A stretch of DNA of 40,442 nucleotides from Galbitalea sp036266835 (GTDB lineage: Bacteria > Actinomycetota > Actinomycetes > Actinomycetales > Microbacteriaceae): NCBI GenBank assembly GCA_036266835.1, contig DATAXD010000042.1, forward strand, positions 1 to 40,442, in the 5' to 3' direction. The notes beneath the pieces are model-generated. The model worked only from the letters and a program-made list of their open reading frames with translations. It ran no database searches and had not been told where the DNA came from. The translations under genes and the position numbers were made by a program. Positions 8,285-17,381 of this stretch are shown here, one piece after another (the first letter of the stretch is position 1; every line of letters starts with the position of its first letter).

Positions 8285-9274
8285 ATGGCTCGATCGCACC
8301 TTACTTTAGCCGCGCTTGCGACGTCGGCCGTGCCCGACCTCGACATCGTAGAGACATCCGTCTTCGGCGGGCCCGGCGGCGACTTCGACTGCGCTCTTCT
8401 GACCGGGCGCGACGGTCGTCACTGGCTGGTTCGAGTGCCTCGCAACGAACGAGCCGAGGCCGAGCAGTCGGCCGACCTCGTCGCGCTGCGCGCACTCAGC
8501 GCGGGGGTTCGCACACGGTTGCACTTCTCGGTTTCGGTGTTCGCCGGTCAGACGCCGATCAACGGCACCCGGGCGATTGTCTACGAATTCGTCTACGGAT
8601 CGAAGGTGGCGCTGTCAGGGGTGGACGTTGCCCGCGCATCATCCATCGGTCGCGCTGTCGCCGCGATCCACGCGCTTCCCACCAGCTTCATCGCCGACTC
8701 CGGCCTGCCCGTGTTCACGTCGGTGGAATGCCTCCGCTCCTGCATCACAATCATCGACCGCGCCGCAGCGACGGGTCTCGTGCCTGCCGGGCTGCTGGCG
8801 CGCTGGGAGTCGGCGACCGAGGAGACTCGACTCTGGCAATTCCAGCCGACCGTCATCAACGGGTCGCTGACGGCTGACTCGATGCTGTTCGGCGGCGACG
8901 AGGTCACCGGCATCCTCGGCTGGCACGAACTGCGGGTGGGAGACCCGGCACGAGATCTCGCCTGGCTGCTTTCTGCCCACGACGAAGCCGTTGCCGAGGT
9001 TGCGTTCGACGTCTACAACGAAGCCCGCGGCGGCTCCGACCGACAGGTTCACCAGCGCGCGATGCTGTATTCCGAGCTCGAGCTCGCGAAATGGCTGCTG
9101 CACGGCACAGAACTGCGCAATCGAGACATCGTGGATGACGCGGTCATCCTTCTCGCCGGGCTGGCCGACTCGGTACAGCGCGACGTGCTGCATCCGATCG
9201 GACCGCAGACGATTCCGACCCTCGCCGTGGACGAGGTCGAGTCGATGCTCAGTCGCACCGAGCGCGCAATCTAG
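8285..9274 (+). CDS. Phosphotransferase (APH/macrolide kinase fold), probable pseudokinase
   Basis: The protein has 329 residues and an aminoglycoside-phosphotransferase-like fold. The N lobe has a strand-rich start with LVRVPRNERAEAEQSADL around 48-65, where the ATP-binding lysine normally lies (here Arg50/Arg53). The hinge reads AIVYEFVYG (97-105). The catalytic loop of the family, HGDLxxxN, reads NGSLTADS (192-199): His, catalytic Asp and Asn are all changed. The metal-binding aspartate of the later IDWG motif is a glycine (ILGWHELRVGDPARDLAWLL, Gly212), although VGDPARDLAWLL is well kept. It therefore looks like a conserved but catalytically dead kinase fold; resistance activity should not be inferred from the family name. 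It is followed 14 bp downstream by the acyl-CoA dehydrogenase, probably on one transcript. Confidence 0.8.
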   Translation: MARSHLTLAALATSAVPDLDIVETSVFGGPGGDFDCALLTGRDGRHWLVRVPRNERAEAEQSADLVALRALSAGVRTRLHFSVSVFAGQTPINGTRAIVYEFVYGSKVALSGVDVARASSIGRAVAAIHALPTSFIADSGLPVFTSVECLRSCITIIDRAAATGLVPAGLLARWESATEETRLWQFQPTVINGSLTADSMLFGGDEVTGILGWHELRVGDPARDLAWLLSAHDEAVAEVAFDVYNEARGGSDRQVHQRAMLYSELELAKWLLHGTELRNRDIVDDAVILLAGLADSVQRDVLHPIGPQTIPTLAVDEVESMLSRTERAI

Positions 9275-9288
9275 ACGAAGCGCGCCGC

Positions 9289-10449
9289 GTGACCGACCCG
9301 TCTGACCTGCTCGATCTCGACTCGCTTCTGAGCGACACCGAACGGGAGTTCCGTGCCACGGTCGCCGACTTCGTCGATCGGGAGATCCGGCCGAACATCG
9401 CGCGCTGGTTTGAGAACGCCGAGTTCCCGGTCGAGATCGTGCGGCAATTGGGGTCGCTCGGTGTGCTCGGCATGCAGCTGGACGGTTTCGGATGTCCCGG
9501 TCGCAGCGCCGTCGAATATGGACTGGCCGCGCTCGAGCTCGAGGCTGGCGATTCGGGCATCCGCACGTTCGTGAGCGTGCAGGGGTCGCTCGCCATGACC
9601 GCCATCCACCGCTGGGGCTCCGACGAGCAGAAGAAACGCTGGCTGGCATCGATGGCGACGGGTGAGACCATCGGCAGCTTCGGGCTCACCGAGCCGACCG
9701 CCGGATCCGACCCCTCGAGCATGAAGACTTTTGCGAAGCGCGAGGGCTCGGACTGGGTTATCAGCGGATCCAAACGCTGGATCGGGCTGGCAACACTCGC
9801 CGACCTGACGATCATCTGGGCCCAGACGGATGAGGGCGTGCGCGGATTCGTCGTTCCCACCGACTCGCCCGGATATTCGGCGACCGCGATCACCGGCAAG
9901 CTCTCGATGCGAGCATCAGTGCAGTGCGACATCGAGCTCGCGGAAGTTCGCCTGCCCGCGGACGCGATGCTTCCCGACGCACGCGGGCTGCGCGGTCCAT
10001 TCGAGTGCCTGAACCAGGCGCGCTACGGCATCATCTGGGGCTCGATGGGTGCCGCGAGAGACAGCTATCTGGCCGCGCTCGACTACGCGAAGGATCGCAT
10101 CCAGTTCGGCCGCAGCATCGCCAGCGCACAGCTCACGCAACTCAAGCTCGTTGACATGGCGCTCGAACTCAACAAGGGCATGCTTCTCGCGCTGCATCTC
10201 GGACGGCTCAAGGATGCCGGCACGCTTCAGCCACACCAGATCTCGGTCGGCAAGCTCAACAACGCCCGGGAAGCGATCGCGATCTGCCGACAGGCGCGCA
10301 CGATTATCGGCGGCAATGGCATCACTCTCGATTACTCGCCGCTGCGCCACGCCAACAACCTGGAGAGCGTTCGAACCTATGAGGGCACCGACGAGGTGCA
10401 TGAGCTGATCCTCGGGCAACACATCACCGGCGAGTCCGCCTTCAGCTAA
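9289..10449 (+). CDS. Acyl-CoA dehydrogenase, glutaryl-CoA dehydrogenase-like
   Basis: The protein has 386 residues from a GTG. It is an FAD-dependent acyl-CoA dehydrogenase with the usual helical N domain, a central beta domain (GSFGLTEPTAGSDPSSM) and a C-terminal helical domain (DRIQFGRSIASAQLTQLKLVDM). The catalytic base is Glu365 in YEGTDEVHELILGQHITG, the position used by glutaryl-CoA dehydrogenase (GCDH). Arg92 in GIRTFVSVQGSL matches the arginine that GCDH uses for the glutaryl carboxylate. GCDH-type activity (glutaryl-CoA to crotonyl-CoA in lysine/tryptophan breakdown) is thus plausible, but no other gene of that pathway is near. The gene follows the phosphotransferase-like gene by 14 bp, and its end overlaps the convergent adnB stop by 8 bp. 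Family certain, substrate inferred. Confidence 0.9.
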   Translation: MTDPSDLLDLDSLLSDTEREFRATVADFVDREIRPNIARWFENAEFPVEIVRQLGSLGVLGMQLDGFGCPGRSAVEYGLAALELEAGDSGIRTFVSVQGSLAMTAIHRWGSDEQKKRWLASMATGETIGSFGLTEPTAGSDPSSMKTFAKREGSDWVISGSKRWIGLATLADLTIIWAQTDEGVRGFVVPTDSPGYSATAITGKLSMRASVQCDIELAEVRLPADAMLPDARGLRGPFECLNQARYGIIWGSMGAARDSYLAALDYAKDRIQFGRSIASAQLTQLKLVDMALELNKGMLLALHLGRLKDAGTLQPHQISVGKLNNAREAIAICRQARTIIGGNGITLDYSPLRHANNLESVRTYEGTDEVHELILGQHITGESAFS

Positions 10450-13400
10450 TCGCGAGTGACGAGCGCCAGCTCGCCACCAGTTCCTGCTCGTCGAAGAGAC
10501 GAGCGGGCCGAATGACCTTGTCGTCGGAGACGTAGTAGAACACCGCGTCGATCAGGCCAGGATCGATGCCCTTCCACTTGGCGTACGCAAGGCTGTAGAG
10601 CGCGAGCTGGAGCTGCTTCTCCTCGAGATCCCGGGAATCTTTCGGGACCTTGCCCGTCTTCCAGTCGACGATCTCGTAGCGCGCACCGCCGGATTGATCG
10701 GCGATCTCGTACACCGCATCGATCTTGCAGATGATGATCTGGCTGTCGAGCACCAGGTGGATCTCGCGCTCCACTTCCACGGGCTTGCGATGTGCCCAGG
10801 GCGACTTCTCGAAAGTGGCTTGCAATTTCGCGAGCGCTGCCCCATCCAGCTGGTCGCCGTCGGCATCGGACTCGGTGACAAGCGTGTCGAGCTCCTCGAA
10901 AGAGCCGTGAACCCCGGAACGCTCCTCGACCCAGCTGTGGAACAGTGTGCCAAGCCGGGTGGCGCGATACGGCTTCTCGGGCATCGGACGTCGAAGCGCG
11001 GATGCCACGGATGCGGGGTCTGTCACGAAATCCTTGAACCGCGATGCCGGCACTCTTGTCGGCAGCTCGACGTACCGGCCGGAGTCGAGCCTGGCAGCGC
11101 GCTCGGCGAGGAGCAGGTCGAGTTCGGGTGCCCAGGATCCGGCGGCGCCCGGATCGGCGGCACGCACCGCGGCTGCGGCTGCTTCAACTCGCGCGCGTCG
11201 GCCACCGAGCGGATCCGCGGGCCAGCGGATGATCTCGACTTCGTCGCCGAGCGGGTTTACCTCGTTCTGGGTCCCGGCCGGCAGCTCCCCGATGATGCCT
11301 GCCCCAGCGAGTTCGAGCAGGAATGGGCTCGGGCCGCGAGGCTTGGTTTGCGTCGCCCAGTACGACCCGCTGAGCAGAAGCGCGTGGCGGGCTCGGGTCA
11401 CAGCCACGTATGCGAGCCGCCGCTCCTCGAACTCGTGCCGCTCGCGGACGAGCGCGGAGAAATCGTCTCGGGCATCCAGCAGTTGCTTGCGGTTGTCGTG
11501 CCCGGCCCAGGCGAATTCGGGAAGCTCATTTTTGTCGCCGCGGAAGCTCCACGGCAACTGACCGAAGGCGAGCCAGCCGTTGTAGCCCTCGCGTGGTTTC
11601 GTTGGGAGTTCGTCGTCGACGAGTCGTGGCACAACGACCGCATCCCATTCGAGTCCCTTCGCACCGTGAATGGTAAGGATCTGCACCGTGCCGGGCTCGG
11701 GATCCTCGGGGCGAGGCGAGAGCCCATCCCGCCACTCGGCCTCACGCAGCCAGCCCAGGAATCCGCCGAGGCTCGCCGAGTCGTCGACCGCAATGTAGCC
11801 GGCGAGAGCGTCGAAGAACGCCTCCTTGTTGGCACCACCGAGTGGCAGGTGCTCGTTCGCCAGTACCTCGATATCGAGCCGCAGCTCCTGCTCGACCAGG
11901 GTTACGAAGTCCAGCAGATCGAGTCCGGCTCGCGAACGAAGCCATGAGAACGTTCGTGCCGCATCCCGGAGCCGCTCGACGCCGACGTCGCTGAATTCGG
12001 CCAGCTGCGAATGACCGACTGGCGCGGTCGCAAGGAAGTCGAGGGCGTCGACGATCGACCCGCCCTCACCCTCGGCGACCGAGTTGCGCAGCCGCCGCAC
12101 CACATCCTCCGCGAGCGGCTGTTGGGCGAGATCGCGCTTGTTCAGCCAGGACGCGAGGCGGCGAAGGAATCGAAGATCTCGTACCCCGATCCGCCAGCGC
12201 GATCCCGCCAACAGTCGGATCAGCTCGTTGCCCGCCCCTGGGTTGCTCACGACGGTCAGTGCGCTCACCAAGTCCGCGATTTCGGGCGTCGCCAGCAGAC
12301 CACCCACGCCGAGCACGTGAAATGGGACGTCGTGCTTGCGTAGTGCTTCGAGAAAGAACTGCTGGCTCTTTCGCGCGCGGAAGAGCATCGCGGCCGTCGG
12401 CGGCTCGCCATCCGCGCCCTTGAGCGCAGCGAGTTGATGTTTCAACCAGAGGGCGGCGCTCTCGGCCTCGTCTTTCACGGACTCGTCGTAGCTGACGTCG
12501 ACGGTTCGGTCGGTAGCGAGGGGACCGGCGTTCAGGCGCTCGACCCGAACCCGCGTGTGCGGGAGCAGCGGCTCCACGAGCGCGTTGGCGACGGCGAGGA
12601 TGTCGTGGCCGTTGCGCCAGCTGGTCGAGAGATTGAAGTCCAGTGCCTCGCCCGCGCCGAACTGCTGGGAGAAGCTTTCGAGATTCGCGGCACTCGCGCC
12701 GCGCCACCCGTAGATCGACTGGTTGGGGTCACCGACCGCCATCACCGGGTGCCCGGCGAAAAGCTCGGACAGCAACCAGGTCTGCACGACGCTGGTGTCC
12801 TGGTATTCGTCCAGCAGCACGACCCGGAACTGATCACGGAACTCGGTGCGAATCCGCCGACTACCGCGCACTATCTGCAGGGCGAGCGCCACCTGGTCCG
12901 AAAACTCGATGAATCCGCGGCGGCGTTTCGCTTCGGAGAACCGCTCGGCCAGGTCGAGCAGCACGTCCAGGCTGCCAACCGTTCTGGCGAGCACCGCGGC
13001 GTCTTCATACGCGTAACGACCGACCCCGGGCAGCTCGGCGAGCGCCGCGAAAGCAGCAGCGAACGTGCGCACCTCGTTCGGGTCGACGATGTTTTCGGTC
13101 ACGGCGGCGCTCAGTGCAAGAACGGCCTTGGTGACATCGTCCACCCGCTTGTCCAGCTCGACCAGGCGTTGGTCCCGGCTGGCAACCACGAGCGACCTGG
13201 CGAGTTGCCAGGCGGACGCCGAGCCGAGTACCTCACCGTCGCCCTCGCGACCGATGAGCATCGCGTTGTCACGGTAGATCGAGTTGGCGAACGAGTTGTA
13301 GGTCGAAACGGTTGGAGCTTCGAACGGGTCGTAGTCGTCGGTCACGAGCCCGGCATCCGCCAGTTGCTGGATGCGGGCACGGATGCGACCGGAAAGTTCG

Positions 13401-13621
13401 CCCGCCGCCTTTCGGGTGAACGTCAGCCCGAGAATCTCGCTGGGCCGCGCGTGTCGGTTCGCCAGCAACCACAGGACTCGACTGGCCATGGTCTCGGTCT
13501 TGCCGCTGCCCGCGCCCGCGACGACAAGCGCCGGGCTGAGCGGTGACTCGATGACCCGGATCTGTTGGTCCGTCGGACGGGGGCGACCCAGCGCATCGGC
13601 GATCTCGATCGCGCTAGTCAC
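10442..13621 (-). CDS. adnB: AdnB: ATP-dependent helicase-nuclease subunit for DNA end resection
   Basis: The protein has 1059 residues from the GTG at 13621, which overlaps the end of adnA by 8 nt. AdnAB is the actinobacterial motor-nuclease that resects double-strand breaks, taking the place of RecBCD/AddAB. The UvrD-like motor shows Walker A AGAGSGKT (35-42), LTFTRKAAGEL, motif II VVLLDEYQDTS, motif III VGDPNQSIYGWRGA, motif V ILTIHGAKGLEWDAVVVPRL and motif VI RRLAYVAVTRARHALLLSGS. The C-terminal RecB-family nuclease has its metal-binding aspartate and lysine in VDWKTGK (Asp986, Lys988), then EEKQLQLALYSLAYAKWKG. All motor motifs are intact, in contrast to AdnA, so AdnB is likely the main engine. 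Length and order match Rv3201c. The longer frame to 13879 is antisense of adnA coding. Confidence 0.95.
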   Translation of the reverse strand: MTSAIEIADALGRPRPTDQQIRVIESPLSPALVVAGAGSGKTETMASRVLWLLANRHARPSEILGLTFTRKAAGELSGRIRARIQQLADAGLVTDDYDPFEAPTVSTYNSFANSIYRDNAMLIGREGDGEVLGSASAWQLARSLVVASRDQRLVELDKRVDDVTKAVLALSAAVTENIVDPNEVRTFAAAFAALAELPGVGRYAYEDAAVLARTVGSLDVLLDLAERFSEAKRRRGFIEFSDQVALALQIVRGSRRIRTEFRDQFRVVLLDEYQDTSVVQTWLLSELFAGHPVMAVGDPNQSIYGWRGASAANLESFSQQFGAGEALDFNLSTSWRNGHDILAVANALVEPLLPHTRVRVERLNAGPLATDRTVDVSYDESVKDEAESAALWLKHQLAALKGADGEPPTAAMLFRARKSQQFFLEALRKHDVPFHVLGVGGLLATPEIADLVSALTVVSNPGAGNELIRLLAGSRWRIGVRDLRFLRRLASWLNKRDLAQQPLAEDVVRRLRNSVAEGEGGSIVDALDFLATAPVGHSQLAEFSDVGVERLRDAARTFSWLRSRAGLDLLDFVTLVEQELRLDIEVLANEHLPLGGANKEAFFDALAGYIAVDDSASLGGFLGWLREAEWRDGLSPRPEDPEPGTVQILTIHGAKGLEWDAVVVPRLVDDELPTKPREGYNGWLAFGQLPWSFRGDKNELPEFAWAGHDNRKQLLDARDDFSALVRERHEFEERRLAYVAVTRARHALLLSGSYWATQTKPRGPSPFLLELAGAGIIGELPAGTQNEVNPLGDEVEIIRWPADPLGGRRARVEAAAAAVRAADPGAAGSWAPELDLLLAERAARLDSGRYVELPTRVPASRFKDFVTDPASVASALRRPMPEKPYRATRLGTLFHSWVEERSGVHGSFEELDTLVTESDADGDQLDGAALAKLQATFEKSPWAHRKPVEVEREIHLVLDSQIIICKIDAVYEIADQSGGARYEIVDWKTGKVPKDSRDLEEKQLQLALYSLAYAKWKGIDPGLIDAVFYYVSDDKVIRPARLFDEQELVASWRSSLAIS

Positions 13622-16600
13622 TCGACACCGCCGGAACCCGGTGGAGCGAATGCGGCGTGGTCGCACCGCTCCAGGATGAAACGTCGCGAAGGCCCACGAA
13701 CTCCGCCAGCGCCATGACCGCCGCGGCCTGTCGGATGCGCTCGCGAAATCCCTCGAGCTGTTCGGCGTCCAGCGGTGCCTGGGTGCCCTCGCGGTAGAGC
13801 TTCGACCTGATGCCCTTCTTGACGAAGAGGAGCTTGGCGCCGCCAGAATGGTGCTCGCCAAATCCGGCGAGCGCCTCATCCAGCATCCCCTCCGCGTAGG
13901 CGAGTTGGTAGGCGCCGAGCTGCGGATTCGTGTCGAGTCGGTCCTGGTTGGTGATCGTCGCGCCGGTCTTCAGATCGACGATCACGACGGTGCCATCGGA
14001 CGAGCGCTCGACCCGGTCGATCGATCCGTTCACCTCGGCTGGTCCGATCTGTAGCCGAAACCGGCGCTCGGCACCGACCAGCTGCCTGCCCTCGCGCTCG
14101 AAGTCGGCCAGATATTCGGCGATCCCCGCGGCGAGCGTGCGGGCGTTGCGCTTCTGGGCCTCGGCGAGCCAGTCTGACTCGAAGAGCAGCTCCGAGAATC
14201 GCGACTCCACGGCCTTCCACAGCGAGTCAATGCTCGGGTCGATCGCCGTCTCCATCGCCCAGTGCAGGATGGTGCCGAGTCCCATGGCTGGCGACCCGTC
14301 GCTTCCCGCGATCGAGTCGATGAACCAGTCGAGCGGGGACTCCTCGAACTTCTCGAGTCCCGACGGCGATACCGGAACTGCTTCGTCGGCCAGGTATAGC
14401 GGCGCGTCGGTCGAAGGATCGATGAGGCCGTGCCAGTCGCCCGGATCCGCACCGGGCACGCGCTCCGACGCCAGACGAGCCAGAGCGGATGCCGCTGCCG
14501 AAGGATCGCTGCCGCGAGCCGGGGCGACGAGCTCGCGACGAAGCCGGCCGGTGAGACCACGAAGAGACAGCGGCGGCAGGAGGGACGTGTCGATCGAAAC
14601 GGTCGATGCCGGCAGCAGGCTCAGAAACACGCTCGCCGATTCGTCGTCGTTCGCGACCGCCGAAACGATGACCTGCGCGCGAGCCCTCGAGACCGCCAGC
14701 GCGAACACCCGCAGCTCGTCGTCGAGAACAAGCTTTCGCTCATCAATGGATGCGCCGTCGACACCGGTAGCAGCCCTCACCAGCTCCTGGGCGCCCAGCA
14801 GCGAGCCGCGCAGTCGGCGATTCGGCCACGCGCCATCCTGCAGGCCCGCGACAACGACCGTATCGAACTCGAGGCCGACCACGCCAGAAGGAGTCGTGAC
14901 GAGCACGGACGCCTCGAGCGGCTGAGGAGTCAGAGTGTCCTCGGGGACATCGGCGTCGAGCACGGCATCCAGAAACAGCCGCGGATCATCCTCGGGTCGT
15001 CGTTCCGCGAATCGCTTTGCCGCTGTGAACAGGGCGAGGACGCCGTCGAGATTGGTGTTCGCCTCCGCAGCCGTGATGCCGCTGCCCAGCGCCTGTTCCA
15101 GCCAGACCGGCGCGAGTGAGCTGCGGTCCCAGGCCAGCCAGAGCAGCTCCTCGATGGTCGAGGTCGACGCGGCAGCACGAAGTTCGGTGAGGGTCGTGGC
15201 CAGCCGGCCTGCGCTGCGTCCGATCCGGTGGTCGATGGTCGCAAAGCGGCCGGGTGCTTCCAGCGCTTCAACGAGCAGCACGTCACTCGGCCGATTGCCG
15301 TCGCCCGCGAGCTCTTCCGCCCGAAGGGCAAGGCGCAGTCGACGAAGGGCGAGCCGATCGATTCCGCCGAACGGCGACGTGAGAAGCTGAACCGCGAGCG
15401 GCGGGGTCAGCGACGTCCTGCCGATCCCCACATCCACGAGCGTCAGAAGCGCCCGTGCCGCCTGGTCATCGCGCAGCGCCGTCGTCCCCACTGTTGTTCG
15501 CGCGGGAACTTCGGCGAGCGCGAGCGCCCGGCGAACTCCGGCGGTCTGAGCCCCGCTGCGTACGACGACGGCCATGTCGTTCCAGTCGACGCCGTGCAGC
15601 AGGTGCCTCTCGCGCAGTTGCCGCGCGATCGCCGTGAGCTGTCGGCCCGGAGTAAGCGTGATGGCCTCTGCCAGTGGGTGATCGCTGTCGGCGCCCGCGG
15701 CAACTGCCCTGCGCTGTGAGCCGGCCGCTGCCGTACCGATGCGCTCGGTGATCGCCGCAGTGAATGCGCGGAGCGCCGCGCCCTGTCGATACACGGAGCC
15801 GAGAACCAGCTGGCCCACCTTCGGGTCGTCCAGCATCACTCCGAGCCGCCCGAGTGCGTCGGGTTCGCCGCCACGGAAGGCATTGGCCGCGACATCCGGA
15901 TCGCCGAAGGCGACGACGGCGATGCCGCGGGCGTGCAGGGTTCGAAGAATCGCGAGAGTCGATTCGGTGGCTTCCTGAAGATCGTCCGCAATGACCAGAC
16001 GGAGCTTCTCGACGCGTTCGCCCGGATCATCCGACTCGATCGCGGCCACGGCGAAGCGCCCGAACTCCGCAGCGTCATAGTGGCTCGGCCGTGACGCACT
16101 CACGACCGCAACGTATTCGTCGATGAAGTCGGCGACCGACGCCCACTCCACCCGCTCGTGCTTTCGCGCGAGCCTGCGAAGCTCATCCGGGGTGAGCCGG
16201 TACTCGGTCGCTCGCATCATGAAGTCGCGCAGCTCGGTGCGGAAGCCGCGCAGGCCGCGAACCTCCGCGCTCAACTCGTCTGGCCACCTCGCACCGATGC
16301 TCTCCGCGAGATCCCCTTCGAGCAGGCTGGCGATGTCGACGTCCTGGTCACCGCCGGTGACCAGCCGCGGGGCCTCGTTGCCTGCGACGCGAAACGCGTT
16401 GCCGACGATCTCGAAGGCGAGCGAGTTGACGGTGCGCGCGAGAGGTCCGTTCGTGGCGCCCTGCCAGTCACCATCGGCCAGCCGCAGGGCGAGCCGATCG
16501 CGCAGCCGTGTTGCGGATGCCCGGGTCGGCGTGAGCACGACCAGCTCCTGGGATGACCATCCACGGTTCAGAATCCGGTCAGCGACGAGCTCGGCGATCG

Positions 16601-16778
16601 TTGTCGTCTTACCCGTGCCCGGGGCGCCGAAAACGGCCGCGGACTGCGTATCCGCAAGGTCAACTACGGCACGCTGGCTCGCATCCAGCTGCGGCCTCGG
16701 CGTCGGCTCGGCCGCGCCGGTCGCCCGTTCGAATCCGAGGATGCCCACCCAAGCAAAGTTAGTGGAGGCTGCGGACAT
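13614..16778 (-). CDS. adnA: AdnA: partner helicase-nuclease subunit of AdnAB
   Basis: The protein has 1054 residues from the ATG at 16778 (MSAASTNFAWVGILGFERAT); GGGGG lies just upstream. It is the second subunit of the AdnAB break-resection complex, equivalent to Rv3202c. Walker A is VFGAPGTGKT (to residue 58). Other motor motifs deviate: motif II is VIADDLQEA (262-270) with Asp where UvrD proteins have the catalytic Glu, and motif III is FGDPDVAANAFRGG without the usual Gln. The C-terminal RecB-type nuclease is complete: GSIDRVE, then VDLKTG with Asp935, then PQLGAYQLAYAEG. The sequence suggests a weakened motor with an active nuclease. A frame extension upstream to 17000 would run through DUF3107 and is rejected. 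The gene is divergent from DUF3107 with about 80 bp between them. Confidence 0.94.
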   Translation of the reverse strand: MSAASTNFAWVGILGFERATGAAEPTPRPQLDASQRAVVDLADTQSAAVFGAPGTGKTTTIAELVADRILNRGWSSQELVVLTPTRASATRLRDRLALRLADGDWQGATNGPLARTVNSLAFEIVGNAFRVAGNEAPRLVTGGDQDVDIASLLEGDLAESIGARWPDELSAEVRGLRGFRTELRDFMMRATEYRLTPDELRRLARKHERVEWASVADFIDEYVAVVSASRPSHYDAAEFGRFAVAAIESDDPGERVEKLRLVIADDLQEATESTLAILRTLHARGIAVVAFGDPDVAANAFRGGEPDALGRLGVMLDDPKVGQLVLGSVYRQGAALRAFTAAITERIGTAAAGSQRRAVAAGADSDHPLAEAITLTPGRQLTAIARQLRERHLLHGVDWNDMAVVVRSGAQTAGVRRALALAEVPARTTVGTTALRDDQAARALLTLVDVGIGRTSLTPPLAVQLLTSPFGGIDRLALRRLRLALRAEELAGDGNRPSDVLLVEALEAPGRFATIDHRIGRSAGRLATTLTELRAAASTSTIEELLWLAWDRSSLAPVWLEQALGSGITAAEANTNLDGVLALFTAAKRFAERRPEDDPRLFLDAVLDADVPEDTLTPQPLEASVLVTTPSGVVGLEFDTVVVAGLQDGAWPNRRLRGSLLGAQELVRAATGVDGASIDERKLVLDDELRVFALAVSRARAQVIVSAVANDDESASVFLSLLPASTVSIDTSLLPPLSLRGLTGRLRRELVAPARGSDPSAAASALARLASERVPGADPGDWHGLIDPSTDAPLYLADEAVPVSPSGLEKFEESPLDWFIDSIAGSDGSPAMGLGTILHWAMETAIDPSIDSLWKAVESRFSELLFESDWLAEAQKRNARTLAAGIAEYLADFEREGRQLVGAERRFRLQIGPAEVNGSIDRVERSSDGTVVIVDLKTGATITNQDRLDTNPQLGAYQLAYAEGMLDEALAGFGEHHSGGAKLLFVKKGIRSKLYREGTQAPLDAEQLEGFRERIRQAAAVMALAEFVGLRDVSSWSGATTPHSLHRVPAVSSD

Positions 16779-16845
16779 CCGCCCCCGGGACTTCCGGGAT
16801 TTCTGCCAACAGAGAAACCCGCGAACGGACAAATCGCTGGTGCCG

Positions 16846-16851
16846 TAATCT
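16846..16851 (+). promoter_or_regulatory. -10 element (TAATCT) of a leaderless promoter
   Basis: TAATCT ends 6 nt before the GTG of the DUF3107 gene, and there is no Shine-Dalgarno sequence. It decides the GTG at 16858 as start and lies in the short region shared with divergent adnA. Confidence 0.55.
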
Positions 16852-16857
16852 GAAGCC

Positions 16858-17082
16858 GTGGACATTCGTATCGGCATCATCAACAGCCCTCGGGAGATCA
16901 ACTTCGAGACCGCGCAGACCGCGGCCGAAGTCGAGAAAATTGTCGCGGCGGCGCTCGACTCCGATGCCAAGTTCATCCGACTCGTGGACGACAAAGACAA
17001 GGTCTACATCATCCCGACCGCATCCTTCGGCTACATCGAGGTCGGCTCCGAGATCTCGCGCCGAGTCGGATTCGTGGCGTAG
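16858..17082 (+). CDS. DUF3107 family small protein (TB9.4 type)
   Basis: The protein has 74 residues: MDIRIGIINSPREINFETAQ at the start, and an acidic middle with IRLVDDKDKVYIIPTASFGY. It matches the actinobacterial DUF3107 family, including Rv3208A/TB9.4, in length and pattern. It is predicted as a small cytoplasmic alpha/beta protein without membrane segments. The biochemical role is not known. Transcription is probably leaderless from a GTG start. A small membrane protein gene begins two bases after its stop, so the two are co-transcribed. The location between adnA and the ferritin-like gene repeats the order seen in mycobacteria. Confidence 0.9.
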   Translation: MDIRIGIINSPREINFETAQTAAEVEKIVAAALDSDAKFIRLVDDKDKVYIIPTASFGYIEVGSEISRRVGFVA

Positions 17083-17084
17083 CC

Positions 17085-17375
17085 GTGGAACTCCTGTTCG
17101 TCACGCTCATCTCGTTCTGCATCGGACTGCTCGCACGGTACGTAGTCCCCGGACGCGCGACCTACGGGGTCGTCCTTCTCCCGTCGATCGCGGCCGCAGG
17201 AACCGCCATCGTCTGGGTCATCCTGACCTGGGTCGGCTGGAAATTCGACGGCGGCTGGATCTGGGTCGCCAGCCTCGCGGTGGGTGGAGTTCTGGCGCTG
17301 GTTCTCGCGCTGCTTCTGCCGCGCACGCGTCACAGCAACGACGACCAACTGCTGGCGCGGCTCTCGCGAGCTTAA
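17085..17375 (+). CDS. Small membrane protein, three predicted helices
   Basis: The protein has 96 residues from a GTG two bases after the DUF3107 stop. Three hydrophobic segments are visible: about 2-20 (ELLFVTLISFCIGLLARYV), 27-50 (YGVVLLPSIAAAGTAIVWVILTW) and 59-80 (WIWVASLAVGGVLALVLALLL). A polar tail RTRHSNDDQLLARLSRA follows. I do not recognise a named family; the sequence gives no catalytic motif. Tight spacing argues for co-expression with DUF3107. It ends six bases from the convergent ferritin-like gene. Confidence 0.75.
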   Translation: MELLFVTLISFCIGLLARYVVPGRATYGVVLLPSIAAAGTAIVWVILTWVGWKFDGGWIWVASLAVGGVLALVLALLLPRTRHSNDDQLLARLSRA

Positions 17376-17381
17376 AAAGCG

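Noticed and set aside
8285..9274. Aminoglycoside or macrolide resistance gene
   Set aside because: Catalytic His, Asp, Asn and the metal-binding Asp are all replaced, so resistance activity is not supported.
10694..13546. Long plus-strand frames (417 and 370 residues) opposite adnB
   Set aside because: adnB shows all helicase and nuclease motifs on the minus strand; the plus frames have none.
16727..16736. GTTCGAATCC, resembling a tRNA T-loop
   Set aside because: It lies in adnA coding sequence (FERATG region) and has no acceptor, D or anticodon stem around it.
5634..16778. Helicase/nuclease cluster as a phage-defence island
   Set aside because: uvrD2, nudC, adnA and adnB are conserved housekeeping genes in the same order in mycobacteria; no toxin, sensor or mobile gene is linked.
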